Source: Bacillota bacterium
GTDB lineage: Bacteria > Bacillota > Clostridia > Lachnospirales > Lachnospiraceae
NCBI GenBank assembly: GCA_023395555.1
Contig: JAEWYQ010000010.1
Coordinates: 1-22,520, forward strand
Reading direction: 5' to 3'
Length of the DNA stretch: 22,520 bases
Shown here: piece by piece, positions 1 through 8,586 of the stretch
How positions within the stretch are numbered: the first letter of the stretch is position 1
Layout of the letters: every line of letters starts with the position of its first letter
Position numbers and translations under genes: made by a program
Notes under the pieces: generated by a model
Told to the model about the DNA's origin: nothing
Seen by the model: the letters and a program-made list of their open reading frames with translations, nothing else
Databases searched by the model: none

Positions 1-9
1 AACGGGGGG

Positions 10-32
10 CGGGGGTTTATTCGTTACCCCCG
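10..32 (-). terminator. GC-rich hairpin after the binding-protein gene
   Basis: A perfect 7-bp stem (CGGGGGT at 10-16 against ACCCCCG at 26-32) with a 9-nt loop lies about 50 bases beyond the stop codon of the importer binding-protein gene. It sits where the importer operon should end. On the minus strand it is followed by a C-run rather than a T-run, so it is not a textbook intrinsic terminator. It may instead protect the mRNA 3' end or belong to whatever lies to the left of the window. Confidence 0.35.
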
Positions 33-82
33 GGCCCTCTCATTCCAACATTATTCTGCCTGCAATATTTCTAGTGCCTTAA

Positions 83-1882
83 TTATTTCACAGTCTTGCT
101 GTTCAGCATCTCAAGAATTCCGTCAAAATCATCATCGGTCTGGCTCTTAACATCCTTTACATATGCTTCCCATGCTGCATCATCGTTAATATCCTTGTCA
201 CCGGTAATAAACGCCAGTGCCAGCTCCTTCACTCTGTTCTCACAGGTTCCGCTGTAGCTAAGCTGCGCCTTAGCGGTCTGCTCTTCTGCAGTTAAATAGG
301 TTACCGGAGGTCTGTCATAAGGAGCTACGGAATCCGGACCGCCGTTTACACTGGACTCAATCCAATATTTTCCTTGATAGTAACCCTTCTCTGTGTTCCA
401 CCAGGGCTCAGGGAGAGAGGATACTGCCAGCATAGCGTTGAAATCAAGGGGAATAAAAGGAATACCGGTTCTGCATACGGAGGAAGCCATTAAGCCATAC
501 TCTGCGGACTTCACTGCAGGCTTCTCATTGTTCATGATCTCATCCACATAGGTATTCTGACCATCTTTCACCGTATAGGTCTCACCTTCAATACCCCAGT
601 TCATCAGCTGAACCATCTGATCGGAGTACTGGTAGTCAATCATTGCTACCGCATATTCCGGATACTCTGTTGCTGCGCTGATATAGATACCAGCGGTTGC
701 ACCCAGGGATTTTGCTGGCTTTCTGGAGCCCCACTTCCAAGGAGTGCCATAGGTGTCGTTCTTAGGCAGGAACGCAAGTCCCCATTCCATCTTATCATCT
801 GTCTTGGCGGCGTTCCAGCTCGCAACGGAACCGGACCACAGGGTAGGACATACGGCGCCCACATTGGTGGTTGCCTTCGTCTGTCCCTGATTGAAGTCTG
901 CTGTTGCAAACTCGGGATCGATGTATCCGGCCTTATATAAGCTGTTGATATATTTCAGCATTTCACGGAAATTATCCTCGAGGGGTCCGAATACCCATTC
1001 GCTGCCATTGTAGTATAAGCAATCCCAGGTATGGAAGATTCCTACAAAGCCGCGGTAAATGGAGTAATCCTTGGTATTGTTGATGATGACATAATCCAGA
1101 TCAAGAGAACCGTCATCAATCTTTGCTTTCATATCGGCACACAGCTTGGTGAATTCATCCAGAGTTGTGGGAGGATTCCAGTTGTTGTCCCTCAGCAGGT
1201 CAAAACGGTATGCAAACGCGGTGAAGGACTGTGCTCCCTGGATATCGTCGGGATTATAGAAACCATCCATGAAATAGTACATGGAGCCGTCTTCATTCCT
1301 TGCAAAGTATTCTCCGCCTGTGGTCTCCTTCATGTAATCCGGATAGTATACCATATAATCCTCATAGTTTGAGAGATTAAGCAGAGTTCCGTCCTCACCG
1401 TATTCATTAACGGCTACACCCTTGGTAACAGTCGCTATATCAGGCACAAGACCGGACTGTAATACTACCAGTTCGCTGTCTGCATAGCTGGCATTTCTGT
1501 TCCAGGTAATATCCAGCTTACAGCCAAGATACGCTTCCATTCTCTTCTGCCATTCTTCCTGGATCATGGTTCCTTCGGAAGACTGCTGGTAATCGGGAAT
1601 GCTTACCTCCAGCTTCAATACTCCTCCCGGAATCTCCGGAAGCTTTATACCATTGCTGGCTGCCGTAGCGGCGGGATCAAACCTGTCCACCTGGGCTGCA
1701 TCCGTCGGCTCCTGTTCGCCGCCTTTGTCTTCTCCCTCCTGCCCCGCGCTCTGTGTCGGCGCATTGGTCACCTTGTTGTTATCCTTTTCCTTCGCCTTGC
1801 TGCCGCAGCCGGCCAGAAGACTTGTGGTCATGATAGCAACCAGAAGCAGTGCAATCACTTTTGTAAAGCTTTTTTTCTTCAT
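83..1882 (-). CDS. Carbohydrate ABC transporter substrate-binding lipoprotein (LplA-like)
   Basis: This is an extracellular solute-binding protein of about 599 residues that would capture an oligosaccharide outside the cell and hand it to the two permeases encoded just upstream. The N-terminus has a KKK basic start, a hydrophobic stretch and a lipobox LLAGC with the lipidated Cys at residue 26, followed by a low-complexity acidic/Gln/Thr linker typical of surface lipoproteins. The body is the long (500-600 residue) LplA/YtcQ-type binding-protein architecture. I chose the ATG at 1882 because GGAGG lies 5 bases before it; a further in-frame ATG at 1894 has no ribosome binding site, and the GGAGG would fall inside its codons. 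It is the last gene of a permease-permease-binding protein operon, 139 bases after the second permease. The exact sugar cannot be read from sequence. Confidence 0.88.
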   Translation of the reverse strand: MKKKSFTKVIALLLVAIMTTSLLAGCGSKAKEKDNNKVTNAPTQSAGQEGEDKGGEQEPTDAAQVDRFDPAATAASNGIKLPEIPGGVLKLEVSIPDYQQSSEGTMIQEEWQKRMEAYLGCKLDITWNRNASYADSELVVLQSGLVPDIATVTKGVAVNEYGEDGTLLNLSNYEDYMVYYPDYMKETTGGEYFARNEDGSMYYFMDGFYNPDDIQGAQSFTAFAYRFDLLRDNNWNPPTTLDEFTKLCADMKAKIDDGSLDLDYVIINNTKDYSIYRGFVGIFHTWDCLYYNGSEWVFGPLEDNFREMLKYINSLYKAGYIDPEFATADFNQGQTKATTNVGAVCPTLWSGSVASWNAAKTDDKMEWGLAFLPKNDTYGTPWKWGSRKPAKSLGATAGIYISAATEYPEYAVAMIDYQYSDQMVQLMNWGIEGETYTVKDGQNTYVDEIMNNEKPAVKSAEYGLMASSVCRTGIPFIPLDFNAMLAVSSLPEPWWNTEKGYYQGKYWIESSVNGGPDSVAPYDRPPVTYLTAEEQTAKAQLSYSGTCENRVKELALAFITGDKDINDDAAWEAYVKDVKSQTDDDFDGILEMLNSKTVK

Positions 1883-1942
1883 ATTTTCCTCCATTTCTGC
1901 CGTAATCCGGCACTTTGTTCTATATGCAGAGAAGCTGGGCGC

Positions 1943-1968
1943 CTGCCGTTTTTACAGCCTCACGGCAG
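1943..1968 (-). other. Intercistronic hairpin between permease and binding protein
   Basis: CTGCCGT (1943-1949) pairs perfectly with ACGGCAG (1962-1968) around a 12-nt loop, in the only sizeable gap of the importer operon. There is no clear T-run after the minus-strand hairpin. Hairpins at this place in importer operons often stabilise or process the mRNA so that the binding protein is made in excess of the permeases; that role here is inference. Confidence 0.35.
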
Positions 1969-2021
1969 CATTTCCCACACTCCATATAGCCAACCTCATT
2001 TCACGCCGCGATGTACCGCGA

Positions 2022-2936
2022 TCAGCCCTTTACTGCCCCAACCTGCATTCCCTGTGCAAAGTATTTCTGGACAAAGGGGTATACCAGCAGGATCGGCCCT
2101 ATAGTGGCAATAATACAGGCATACTGTACATTCAGCTGGTTCAGCAGACCGTCACCGATCATCTGCTGCGTATCGCTCATGTTGGCAATACCCGATTTCA
2201 GCACTACCTTTCTCAGTACCATCTGGATGGGCTGCTTGGCAGGATCCTTGATATACAGCAATGCATCATAATAACTGTTCCATACTCCTACGACGGAGAA
2301 CAAGCCGAAGGTTGCATAGAGGGCTTTGGACAACGGCACATAGATATGTGTCAGTATTCTGAATTCACCGGCTCCGTCAATTCTGGCGGCTTCTCTGATC
2401 TCCAGAGAAATACCCTTGTAAAAGGAGCGGTAAACAAATACATTAAAGGCGGATACTGCATTGGGCAGGATCAGGGACCACCAGCTGTCATACAGTCCAA
2501 TATTCTGAATTAACAGATAGGTAGGAACCGTACCGCCGCTGAAGAACATGGTAATCAGCAGGAACACCGATAAGGGCTTGCGGAGCACAAAATCCGGCAC
2601 CATCATGGTATAGGCCAGCAAGGAAGTCAGTGAAAGGTTGATCAGCATACTCCCGATTGCAATGATAATGGTATTCCTATATGCACCAAAGATATCCTGC
2701 TCCCGGAACAGAAGCTTATATCCCTCCACCATGAGCTCCTTCGGATAGAAGGTGACCTGTCCCGTGGTAATCATACGGTTGCTGGAAAGCGAGGTTGCCA
2801 GCACATTAAGAAAGGGGTACAGGAAGATAACGGTCAGAGCCAGCATGAAAATACCTAAAAGGACATCAAAGGTCCGGCTTCCGATATTGATTTTATTCTT
2901 GGGGTTTGTCCGTACTGCTTCTTTATTGTATGCCAT
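2022..2936 (-). CDS. Carbohydrate ABC transporter permease (LplC/YtcP-like, MalG type)
   Basis: This 304-residue inner-membrane permease would form one half of the importer channel. It has a first membrane span at about residues 24-49 followed by further hydrophobic spans (about 86-112, 120-145, 150-172, 205-225, 265-290). The cytoplasmic EAA loop that docks on the ATPase is visible as REAARIDGAGEFRI (about 181-194). Length and ending (QGMQVGAVKG) are typical of the LplC/YtcP family. A strong AAAGGAGGAG site precedes the ATG. It follows the partner permease by 13 bases and is surely cotranscribed with it. No ATPase gene lies in the operon, so a shared MsmX-type ATPase encoded elsewhere is likely. 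Confidence 0.92.
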   Translation of the reverse strand: MAYNKEAVRTNPKNKINIGSRTFDVLLGIFMLALTVIFLYPFLNVLATSLSSNRMITTGQVTFYPKELMVEGYKLLFREQDIFGAYRNTIIIAIGSMLINLSLTSLLAYTMMVPDFVLRKPLSVFLLITMFFSGGTVPTYLLIQNIGLYDSWWSLILPNAVSAFNVFVYRSFYKGISLEIREAARIDGAGEFRILTHIYVPLSKALYATFGLFSVVGVWNSYYDALLYIKDPAKQPIQMVLRKVVLKSGIANMSDTQQMIGDGLLNQLNVQYACIIATIGPILLVYPFVQKYFAQGMQVGAVKG

Positions 2937-2949
2937 TGTTTCTCCTCCT

Positions 2950-3906
2950 TTACCACAGACTGTTTTCCGGATTAATCTTACGGGTTATGGTGTTGGCTCC
3001 GAATACCAGCGCGAAGCAGATAATGGAGATAAACAAATTCACGGCCGTAGCGTAAGAGAATTTTCCTTCCATAATACCCTTTTGATATACAAAGGTTCCG
3101 ATTACCTCCAACTGGCTGCGGTTGGTATCATTCTGCATCAGCAGGATCTTGGTATAATCACTGTTCAGCACATTGCCCACATTCATAATCAGCAATACCG
3201 TGGTCGTAGGCAGTATGGTGGGCCAGGCGATATTCTTGACCTTCTGCCAGCGGTTTGCACCGTCAATATTGGCAACATCGTAGAGGGTTGTATCCACATT
3301 GGAGAGAGCCGACAGATACATGATGGCTCCCGAACCCACGCCCTGCCAGATAGCCGAGCCGATATACAGCAGCAGGAAATACTGGCTTCCATTGTTCATA
3401 TCCACCCTTGCCATGCCAAACAGCTCTCTGATATCATTAAACAGACCCCGGGTAGAACCAAATCCGTTCAGCATGGAACATACTACCACAACGGAAATAA
3501 AGTGAGGGATGTAGGAAACGCTCTGTACCACCCGCTTATAAGCCGCCCCCTTCATCTCATTCAGCAAAAGGGCAAAAATAATCGGTGCGGGAAAGGTACA
3601 TACTAAGGCCAGCGCACCAACCCGGAAGGTATTCCATATAATCTGCATACTATTTACATTTTTAAAGAAGGTAATGAAGTTCTTAAGCAAGGGATTTAAC
3701 CAATCGCTGCCCCATACACCCTTTGAAGCCTTAAAATTTTTAAATGCGATCAGTATGCCGTACATCGGAACATATCTGAAGATGATTACCATGATGACGG
3801 GTACCAGCGCCATCAGCACCAGCGTCTTCTGTTTCCACATCTGCTTCCAGAAGGTCCTTTTCATCGCGGCCGGTGCTGCCGCAGCGGTTTTAGATCTATT
3901 TGCCAT
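2950..3906 (-). CDS. Carbohydrate ABC transporter permease (LplB/YteP-like, MalF type)
   Basis: This 318-residue integral membrane permease pairs with the downstream LplC-like permease. The basic N-terminus (to about residue 26) is followed by a span at about 28-46, the conserved PMYGILIAFKNF stretch characteristic of LplB/YteP proteins, and the EAA loop YDVANIDGANRWQK (about 209-222). The C-terminus ends ITRKINPENSLW, another family hallmark. An AAGGAG site stands 6-7 bases before the ATG. It is the first gene of the importer operon, directly after a divergent intergenic region shared with the YesM-like sensor gene, an arrangement that suggests the two-component system controls the importer. 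Confidence 0.92.
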   Translation of the reverse strand: MANRSKTAAAAPAAMKRTFWKQMWKQKTLVLMALVPVIMVIIFRYVPMYGILIAFKNFKASKGVWGSDWLNPLLKNFITFFKNVNSMQIIWNTFRVGALALVCTFPAPIIFALLLNEMKGAAYKRVVQSVSYIPHFISVVVVCSMLNGFGSTRGLFNDIRELFGMARVDMNNGSQYFLLLYIGSAIWQGVGSGAIMYLSALSNVDTTLYDVANIDGANRWQKVKNIAWPTILPTTTVLLIMNVGNVLNSDYTKILLMQNDTNRSQLEVIGTFVYQKGIMEGKFSYATAVNLFISIICFALVFGANTITRKINPENSLW

Positions 3907-3959
3907 GCTTATTCTCCTTTTTAGCTTCGTTCATCAGATTATTTTGTCTCAATGAATTT

Positions 3960-3988
3960 ATTATATTGTTGTGAGGAAAAGTTTTGAA
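3960..3988 (-). promoter_or_regulatory. Candidate sigma-A promoter for the importer operon
   Basis: Read on the minus strand, -35 TTCAAA (3983-3988) and a perfect -10 TATAAT (3960-3965) are separated by 17 bases, 54 bases before the first permease ATG. The -35 is 4 of 6 to consensus. An AraC-type regulator such as the neighbouring YesN-like protein would be expected to bind just upstream, in the AT-rich divergent region. Confidence 0.55.
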
Positions 3989-4095
3989 TGGACGAAACAT
4001 AAAATATTTATGCATATTTTTTATGACGGAAAGGCGACTATGTAATTTTCTTATATTTTTCAAAGATTTTTATATAGCCAATACCGCAGCACCTA

Positions 4096-4123
4096 TTGTA
4101 AAATATACATTAGAAAGTATGAC
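4096..4123 (+). promoter_or_regulatory. Weak candidate promoter for the sensor-regulator operon
   Basis: TTGTAA (4096-4101) and TATGAC (4118-4123) are 16 bases apart, each 4 of 6 to consensus, and would give a leader of only about 15 bases. An alternative is TATATA at 4071-4076 with a poor -35. The rest of the 238-base divergent region is AT-rich with no gene. Confidence 0.25.
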
Positions 4124-4144
4124 ACCCTATTATAAGGAAAATTC

Positions 4145-5965
4145 ATGAGAAGAAAGAAAACCATTTTATTATCCCTGACCCGCCAGTTTACCATGGTATT
4201 AATTCTATTTACCATCTGTACCGCAGGCATTATTTCATATAATACCTACGGCTATGCCGGACTCCAGACCTCTATTCTGAACAAGAGTCTGGAATCCTAC
4301 TCTGCCCAGCTGGCCAAATCCACCAGGGAATCCTACAAGAGCTATGAGAATATCTGTTACAGCGTCGCCTACAACCCGGCTGTCCAGAGCTATCTCATGA
4401 GCCGCGGCAACCGGGCCGCCTATGAATCCTATCAGCAGCTGGAAAATCTGCTCAGCAGTACGGCCCTGCTGAATCCTTACATTATTGATATTGCGGTTTA
4501 TGGGCAAAGTGATATTTTTGCAGCCCTGTGCGGTTCCTCCCAAAATTATGAGGAGTTTGCTAAAATCCTGACAGACTCCAGGTTCCCTTACCGCTCCGTG
4601 GGCGTTACCACCATTAACAGAACCTTCTGCCATATCCTGGCAATGCCTATTTATTCCCTTGGTACCGGAGAAAGCCGTTACCTTGGGATTCTGTTTCTGG
4701 CCATTGATATTAACAATCTGCTGAGCAACAGTCTGAGCAGTCTGGATAATGATTACAATCCAAGAATTGTCTTCACCGATGAGAATAACCGGCTGATGTA
4801 CGGGGCTCCCGAGCTTTATGAGGCCCTGTTGCAGAACAGGGATGACAGCGGGCCCTTCCGGATAAAGGTACTCGCAGATTCTTCCACTGAATATGCGGTA
4901 ACCGCCTATTCCATTCCCGATATCAATCACACTCTGTATGTTCTGATTGATCGGAAGCAGGTTACGAGCCGGGTATCGCAGATTTCCAGAAGACTTCTTC
5001 TGAGTATGAGCACCCTGGTTGCTTTCGCCATTCTGCTCCTGCTGCTGCTTTACCGCCCCCTGATCCGCTCCTTGAAGCAGCTGACCAACTTTATGAAAAC
5101 CGTCTCTGCCGGTGACCGGAAGGTTCTGAAGGAGGGGGCCAGAATCCACCAGGGCCGCATCGGCTCCAGTGAGATCGATGAGATTTCTTCCGCCTTTAAT
5201 GATATGCTGGTGCAGACGGAACAGCTGAATTACACCATCTTCAATACCTATACCAGGATGTATGAGCTGGAGGCCAGCAACCGGAAAGCGGAGATTGCAC
5301 TGCTCCGCAGCCAGATCAATCCGCATTTTCTCTATAACACCTTAACCATGATCTGCGGTATGGCCGCGGAGGGAATGAATGATAAGATTATCTCTGTCAC
5401 CGGCGCCCTGTCCCAGATCTTCCGCTACAGCATCAAAGGCAGCGATATGGTGACCCTGCGGGAGGAGATGGAGATCGTCCAATCCTATCTGATGATTCAG
5501 GAGGAACGGTTTAACGGACGCTTTACCATACGGTACGAGTTCATGGAGAATTCCTACGACTGCCTGATTCCAAAGATGATTATCCAGCCCTTGGTAGAGA
5601 ATGCCATTTTACACGGTCTGGAGAAAAGCCTGGAGCCGGGAGAGCTGTGGATCGGTGCCGGACGCAATCCCGATTATGGCTATCTGGCTATCTGGATCTT
5701 TGATACCGGGGTCGGTATGCCGGCGGACAAGCTGGAGGAACTGCGCAATGCCATCGCACAGCATACGCTGCAATATTCCGCCAATGCGGATTCAGATCCG
5801 GATACCCTGGAAAATCCGGATATTCCAAAGAACGACAGCATCGGTATTCTGAATGTCAACAACCGGATGGTTCTATATTACGGAACAGATTACACCCTCC
5901 TGATCGATTCGGAAGAAGGAGTTGGCACGAATATTCAGATCCGGGTTCCCTATCGGATCGAATAG
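4145..5965 (+). CDS. YesM-like sensor histidine kinase
   Basis: A 606-residue membrane sensor kinase. It has a first membrane span at about residues 15-35, an extracellular sensing domain of about 250 residues (dCache-like length), a second span at about 284-303, a HAMP linker (about 304-362), a coiled-coil-like helix, then the His_kinase family motif SQINPHFLYNTL with phospho-acceptor His394. The ATPase part shows the N-box LVENAILHGLEK and the glycine loop DTGVGMP, and ends in VNNRMVLYYG, all typical of the YesM/LytS class. Gene order is kinase, regulator (25 bases later), binding protein, and it is divergent from a sugar importer. By analogy with YesMN systems it likely senses an oligosaccharide, perhaps through a binding protein, and phosphorylates the next gene product. 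Confidence 0.93.
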   Translation: MRRKKTILLSLTRQFTMVLILFTICTAGIISYNTYGYAGLQTSILNKSLESYSAQLAKSTRESYKSYENICYSVAYNPAVQSYLMSRGNRAAYESYQQLENLLSSTALLNPYIIDIAVYGQSDIFAALCGSSQNYEEFAKILTDSRFPYRSVGVTTINRTFCHILAMPIYSLGTGESRYLGILFLAIDINNLLSNSLSSLDNDYNPRIVFTDENNRLMYGAPELYEALLQNRDDSGPFRIKVLADSSTEYAVTAYSIPDINHTLYVLIDRKQVTSRVSQISRRLLLSMSTLVAFAILLLLLLYRPLIRSLKQLTNFMKTVSAGDRKVLKEGARIHQGRIGSSEIDEISSAFNDMLVQTEQLNYTIFNTYTRMYELEASNRKAEIALLRSQINPHFLYNTLTMICGMAAEGMNDKIISVTGALSQIFRYSIKGSDMVTLREEMEIVQSYLMIQEERFNGRFTIRYEFMENSYDCLIPKMIIQPLVENAILHGLEKSLEPGELWIGAGRNPDYGYLAIWIFDTGVGMPADKLEELRNAIAQHTLQYSANADSDPDTLENPDIPKNDSIGILNVNNRMVLYYGTDYTLLIDSEEGVGTNIQIRVPYRIE

Positions 5966-5990
5966 GTCAATGACATAGAAAGGAGCGCTT

Positions 5991-6797
5991 ATGTATCAGG
6001 TAATTGTTATTGATGATGAGAAATGGGTGGTAAAAAGCCTCATTGCCACCATTCGGGATCAGGAATATTTTGAAATTAAGGCGGAGCTTTATGACGGGCT
6101 GTCCGGCCTGGAATACATTCGGGAGCATCAGCCCGATCTTGCCTTCGTGGACGTGCGCCTGCCGGGCATGGGCGGGCTGGATATCCTTCAGACGGCCCAT
6201 GCGGAAGGCCTTCGCACCTTATTTATCATGATCAGCGGTCACGCCGAATTTGCCTATGCCCAGAAGGCCATGTTCCACAATGCCATCGGATATTGCTTAA
6301 AGCCTTTCTCCCACAGCGAATTGATGGATGCCATGCTGAAGGCCTACCATCTTCTGAACGAGCAGCAGGCAGAAGCAGAGGGCGGCAGCCGCTCCGCTCC
6401 TCCCGCAAAGGTTGTAGAGTCCTTTACTCCAAAGCACCTGGTCTCCTCCCATAGATCCGTTCAAATGATGATCGATTACACCGAACTGCATTACCAGGAG
6501 GATATCTCCATACAGAATCTGGCGGATCATTGCTCCATCAATGCCAACTATGCCAGCCAGATTTTCAAACAGGAAATGGGAATTACCTTTATCAGCTATC
6601 TCACCAGCCTGCGCATTGACCACGCGGTCTGGCTGCTGACCCATACGGATCAGACGGTATTTCTGATTGCCACCCAGGTGGGCTACAGCGACTACTTCTA
6701 TTTTGCTAAAGTGTTTAAACGAGTGATGGGCTGTACCCCCTCGGCATACCGCAAAAAAATGGAGCATGCGGAAGCGGCTGATTCTCTGCCCGGATAA
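5991..6797 (+). CDS. YesN-like response regulator, AraC type
   Basis: A 268-residue response regulator with an N-terminal receiver domain (about 1-120; acidic pair DDE at 8-10, phospho-Asp54 in FVDVRLPG, Lys in CLKPFSHSE) and a C-terminal AraC/XylS DNA-binding domain (about 160-262) with two helix-turn-helix units (ISIQNLADHCSINANYAS and IATQVGYSDYFYFAKVFKR). It is clearly shorter than usual for YesN (commonly 360-540 residues) because the middle region is reduced to a linker of about 40 residues. AAAGGAGCG precedes the ATG by about 5 bases. It is the cognate partner of the kinase just upstream and probably activates the divergent importer operon. Confidence 0.93.
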   Translation: MYQVIVIDDEKWVVKSLIATIRDQEYFEIKAELYDGLSGLEYIREHQPDLAFVDVRLPGMGGLDILQTAHAEGLRTLFIMISGHAEFAYAQKAMFHNAIGYCLKPFSHSELMDAMLKAYHLLNEQQAEAEGGSRSAPPAKVVESFTPKHLVSSHRSVQMMIDYTELHYQEDISIQNLADHCSINANYASQIFKQEMGITFISYLTSLRIDHAVWLLTHTDQTVFLIATQVGYSDYFYFAKVFKRVMGCTPSAYRKKMEHAEAADSLPG

Positions 6798-6838
6798 CCG
6801 GAGCCGCAATCTCCAGACCCAATTTAAGGAGGCAATTT

Positions 6839-8491
6839 ATGAGAAATATAAAACGCTATGCCCTGTTCGCTCTTCTCGCCTGTTTCTTCTTTGCTCTCCC
6901 GGCCTGTGCGTCCCCGGCGGAGCTGACCGGACCGGACCGCTCCGTACTGCCGGATTCTCTTCAAGGGCTTTCCTTTGACGAGCACCTGGATATCAGCGTA
7001 GGTTATTGGAATATTGACGCCATGGTGAAGGCAGCCCAGCCTGATGATGTAACCCGGTATATGGAAGAGCTGTTTAATATCACCCTTCACCCGGTTTCCG
7101 TTACATGGTCCAACTATAAGGAACGCTATCAGATCCTCAGCGCAACAGGAAGCCTGCCGGATGTGTTTGCCACCGTCACCATCTCCTCCAGCAATACCGA
7201 TGACTCCGCCTCCTATACGGATATGATCGAGAGCGGCTCCATCCGGGCACTTCCGGAGGATCTCTCTTCCTACCCCCTGCTGAACGGACTGCTGAAGGCG
7301 GTTCCCTATACCCGGTATTCTGACGGCGCATTCTATGCCATCCCCAGGGTTTCCTTCACCACCCCGATTCTGACTTCCACCGATGCTGCCCTGCTGGTAC
7401 GCAGAGACTGGATGAATCAGCTGGGCCTGGAGGACCCTGAGAATTTCGAAGAGTTTCTGGCTCTGACTGCCGCCTTTGCCAAGGAGGACCCGGACGGCAA
7501 CGGCATTGATGATACCATCGGCTATAATGTTAATACCAGGGCCGCCCTGGGAAAGTGGGTCATCCTGGGGATTGCGCCAAAATGTAATATCTTCTCCTGG
7601 GTAGAGGAGAACGGGCGCTTCGTTCCAACCTGGACGACGGAGGACTTTAAGACTGTCATCGCCTCTTACCGGTGCCTGTATGATGCCGGAGGCCTGGATC
7701 CGGAGTTCTATACCAAATCTCCCGTTACTGTTATGGAGGACTTTGCTGCCGGCCGGCTTGGCGCGCTGGAATACAAATCCTCTCCCTCCGCCTTCCGGGA
7801 GGTAAAGGAGCAATGGGATGTGCTCAATGACAAGCCTTTTGAAGAGTGTGTCGATGTGCTTCCCGTCTTTCCCGCTCCCGACGGGATACGCTACAGTAAT
7901 TCCAGCGGTGTCTTCTGGTCGGAATCCTATATTTCTTCCGCCGCGGATGATGCCAAGCTGGAACGCATCCTTGCCCTCTTTGAATTTCTGCTTTCCGAGC
8001 AGGGAAGGCGGCTGTGCCTCTACGGCATTGAGGGTGTGGATTATACCAGAACGGAAGACGGGAATTATAAATACCTGTTGAATATCGATGAGAAAGCCTC
8101 CGATTTTCTGGAACGAAAATATCCTTCCCTCACTCTTTTTGCAAACATTGCCACCTGGGGCGGCGGCTGGGAGGATTTTGAAGAAACGGAGACGAATTAT
8201 CAACGCTATGGGGAAGCCTGTGTAAAGCTGGCACGGAAATCGGTCCTCTGGTACCAGGAAAACACCACGCAGCTTACCAGACCCCATGCCTTTCTCCTCT
8301 ATCCAAAAGAGCCCTCCGATTATTTCAACTCCTCCCAGGTTCTTGGAGCCTTCATCGAATGCATTATTGGTAACGGCGATCCCGTCCGTATGTGGGAGAA
8401 GGCTCTGAATACCATGTATGAGCAGGGGCTGGAAGAATATATTGACCGGCAGAATGAAAATTATCGGGAGCAGGAACAAGCATTAAGGTAA
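6839..8491 (+). CDS. Second extracellular solute-binding lipoprotein
   Basis: A 550-residue binding protein with a signal sequence and lipobox LPAC (Cys23), anchored outside the membrane. At about residues 217-230 it carries DPDGNGIDDTIGYN, the EF-hand-like calcium loop common in LplA-class family 1 binding proteins. The first binding protein in this window lacks that loop. A perfect TTAAGGAGG site stands before the ATG and the gene follows the response regulator by 41 bases, so it is the third gene of the sensor operon. With no permease beside it, it may either feed the importer across the divergent promoter or act as a ligand-presenting partner for the sensor kinase. Its last codons overlap the first repeat of the vanR control region. 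Confidence 0.85.
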   Translation: MRNIKRYALFALLACFFFALPACASPAELTGPDRSVLPDSLQGLSFDEHLDISVGYWNIDAMVKAAQPDDVTRYMEELFNITLHPVSVTWSNYKERYQILSATGSLPDVFATVTISSSNTDDSASYTDMIESGSIRALPEDLSSYPLLNGLLKAVPYTRYSDGAFYAIPRVSFTTPILTSTDAALLVRRDWMNQLGLEDPENFEEFLALTAAFAKEDPDGNGIDDTIGYNVNTRAALGKWVILGIAPKCNIFSWVEENGRFVPTWTTEDFKTVIASYRCLYDAGGLDPEFYTKSPVTVMEDFAAGRLGALEYKSSPSAFREVKEQWDVLNDKPFEECVDVLPVFPAPDGIRYSNSSGVFWSESYISSAADDAKLERILALFEFLLSEQGRRLCLYGIEGVDYTRTEDGNYKYLLNIDEKASDFLERKYPSLTLFANIATWGGGWEDFEETETNYQRYGEACVKLARKSVLWYQENTTQLTRPHAFLLYPKEPSDYFNSSQVLGAFIECIIGNGDPVRMWEKALNTMYEQGLEEYIDRQNENYREQEQALR

Positions 8492-8548
8492 TCTTAAGGT
8501 TTTGTTAAGGTAAAACCCACAGAATCATTTCTAATGATTTGATATGAT
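8483..8548 (+). promoter_or_regulatory. vanR control region: three 11-bp-spaced TTAAGG boxes and a -10
   Basis: TTAAGG occurs at 8483-8488, 8494-8499 and 8505-8510, each exactly 11 bases from the next. This is the one-helical-turn spacing used by OmpR/PhoB-family regulators such as VanR. A -10-like TATGAT follows at 8543-8548 with no good -35, as expected for an activated promoter. The first box overlaps the end of the upstream gene. Similar boxes precede vanG, so VanR is the best candidate binder (inference). Confidence 0.65.
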
Positions 8549-8561
8549 TTTATGGGTTTTT
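8512..8561 (+). terminator. Possible terminator of the sensor operon, overlapping the vanR promoter
   Basis: AAAACCCA (8512-8519) pairs with TGGGTTTT (8553-8560), enclosing a second perfect hairpin AATCATT (8523-8529) / AATGATT (8533-8539). A T-run ends the right arm (8557-8561). The large internal asymmetry makes it weaker than a standard intrinsic terminator. The vanR -10 element lies between the two stems. Confidence 0.35.
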
Positions 8562-8586
8562 ACGTAATACAAGGAGCGAGCAGACT

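Noticed and set aside
1599..2513. A long plus-strand open frame across the permease/binding-protein junction
   Set aside because: It runs antisense to two well-supported importer genes, and its translation shows no domain.
4235..5326. A 363-codon minus-strand open frame inside the sensor kinase gene
   Set aside because: The plus-strand kinase has all expected motifs; the antisense product is low-complexity Gln/Gly/Ile-rich and without motifs.
6824..8479. A minus-strand open frame of about 550 codons opposite the second binding-protein gene
   Set aside because: It is the antisense shadow of a gene with a lipobox, calcium loop and perfect ribosome site; the antisense translation has no recognisable domain and no ribosome site.
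8483..8510. Reading the TTAAGG repeats as a ribosome site or a CRISPR-like repeat
   Set aside because: The units are 6 bases at an 11-base step with no start codon at suitable spacing and no spacer structure; an OmpR-family operator explains them better.
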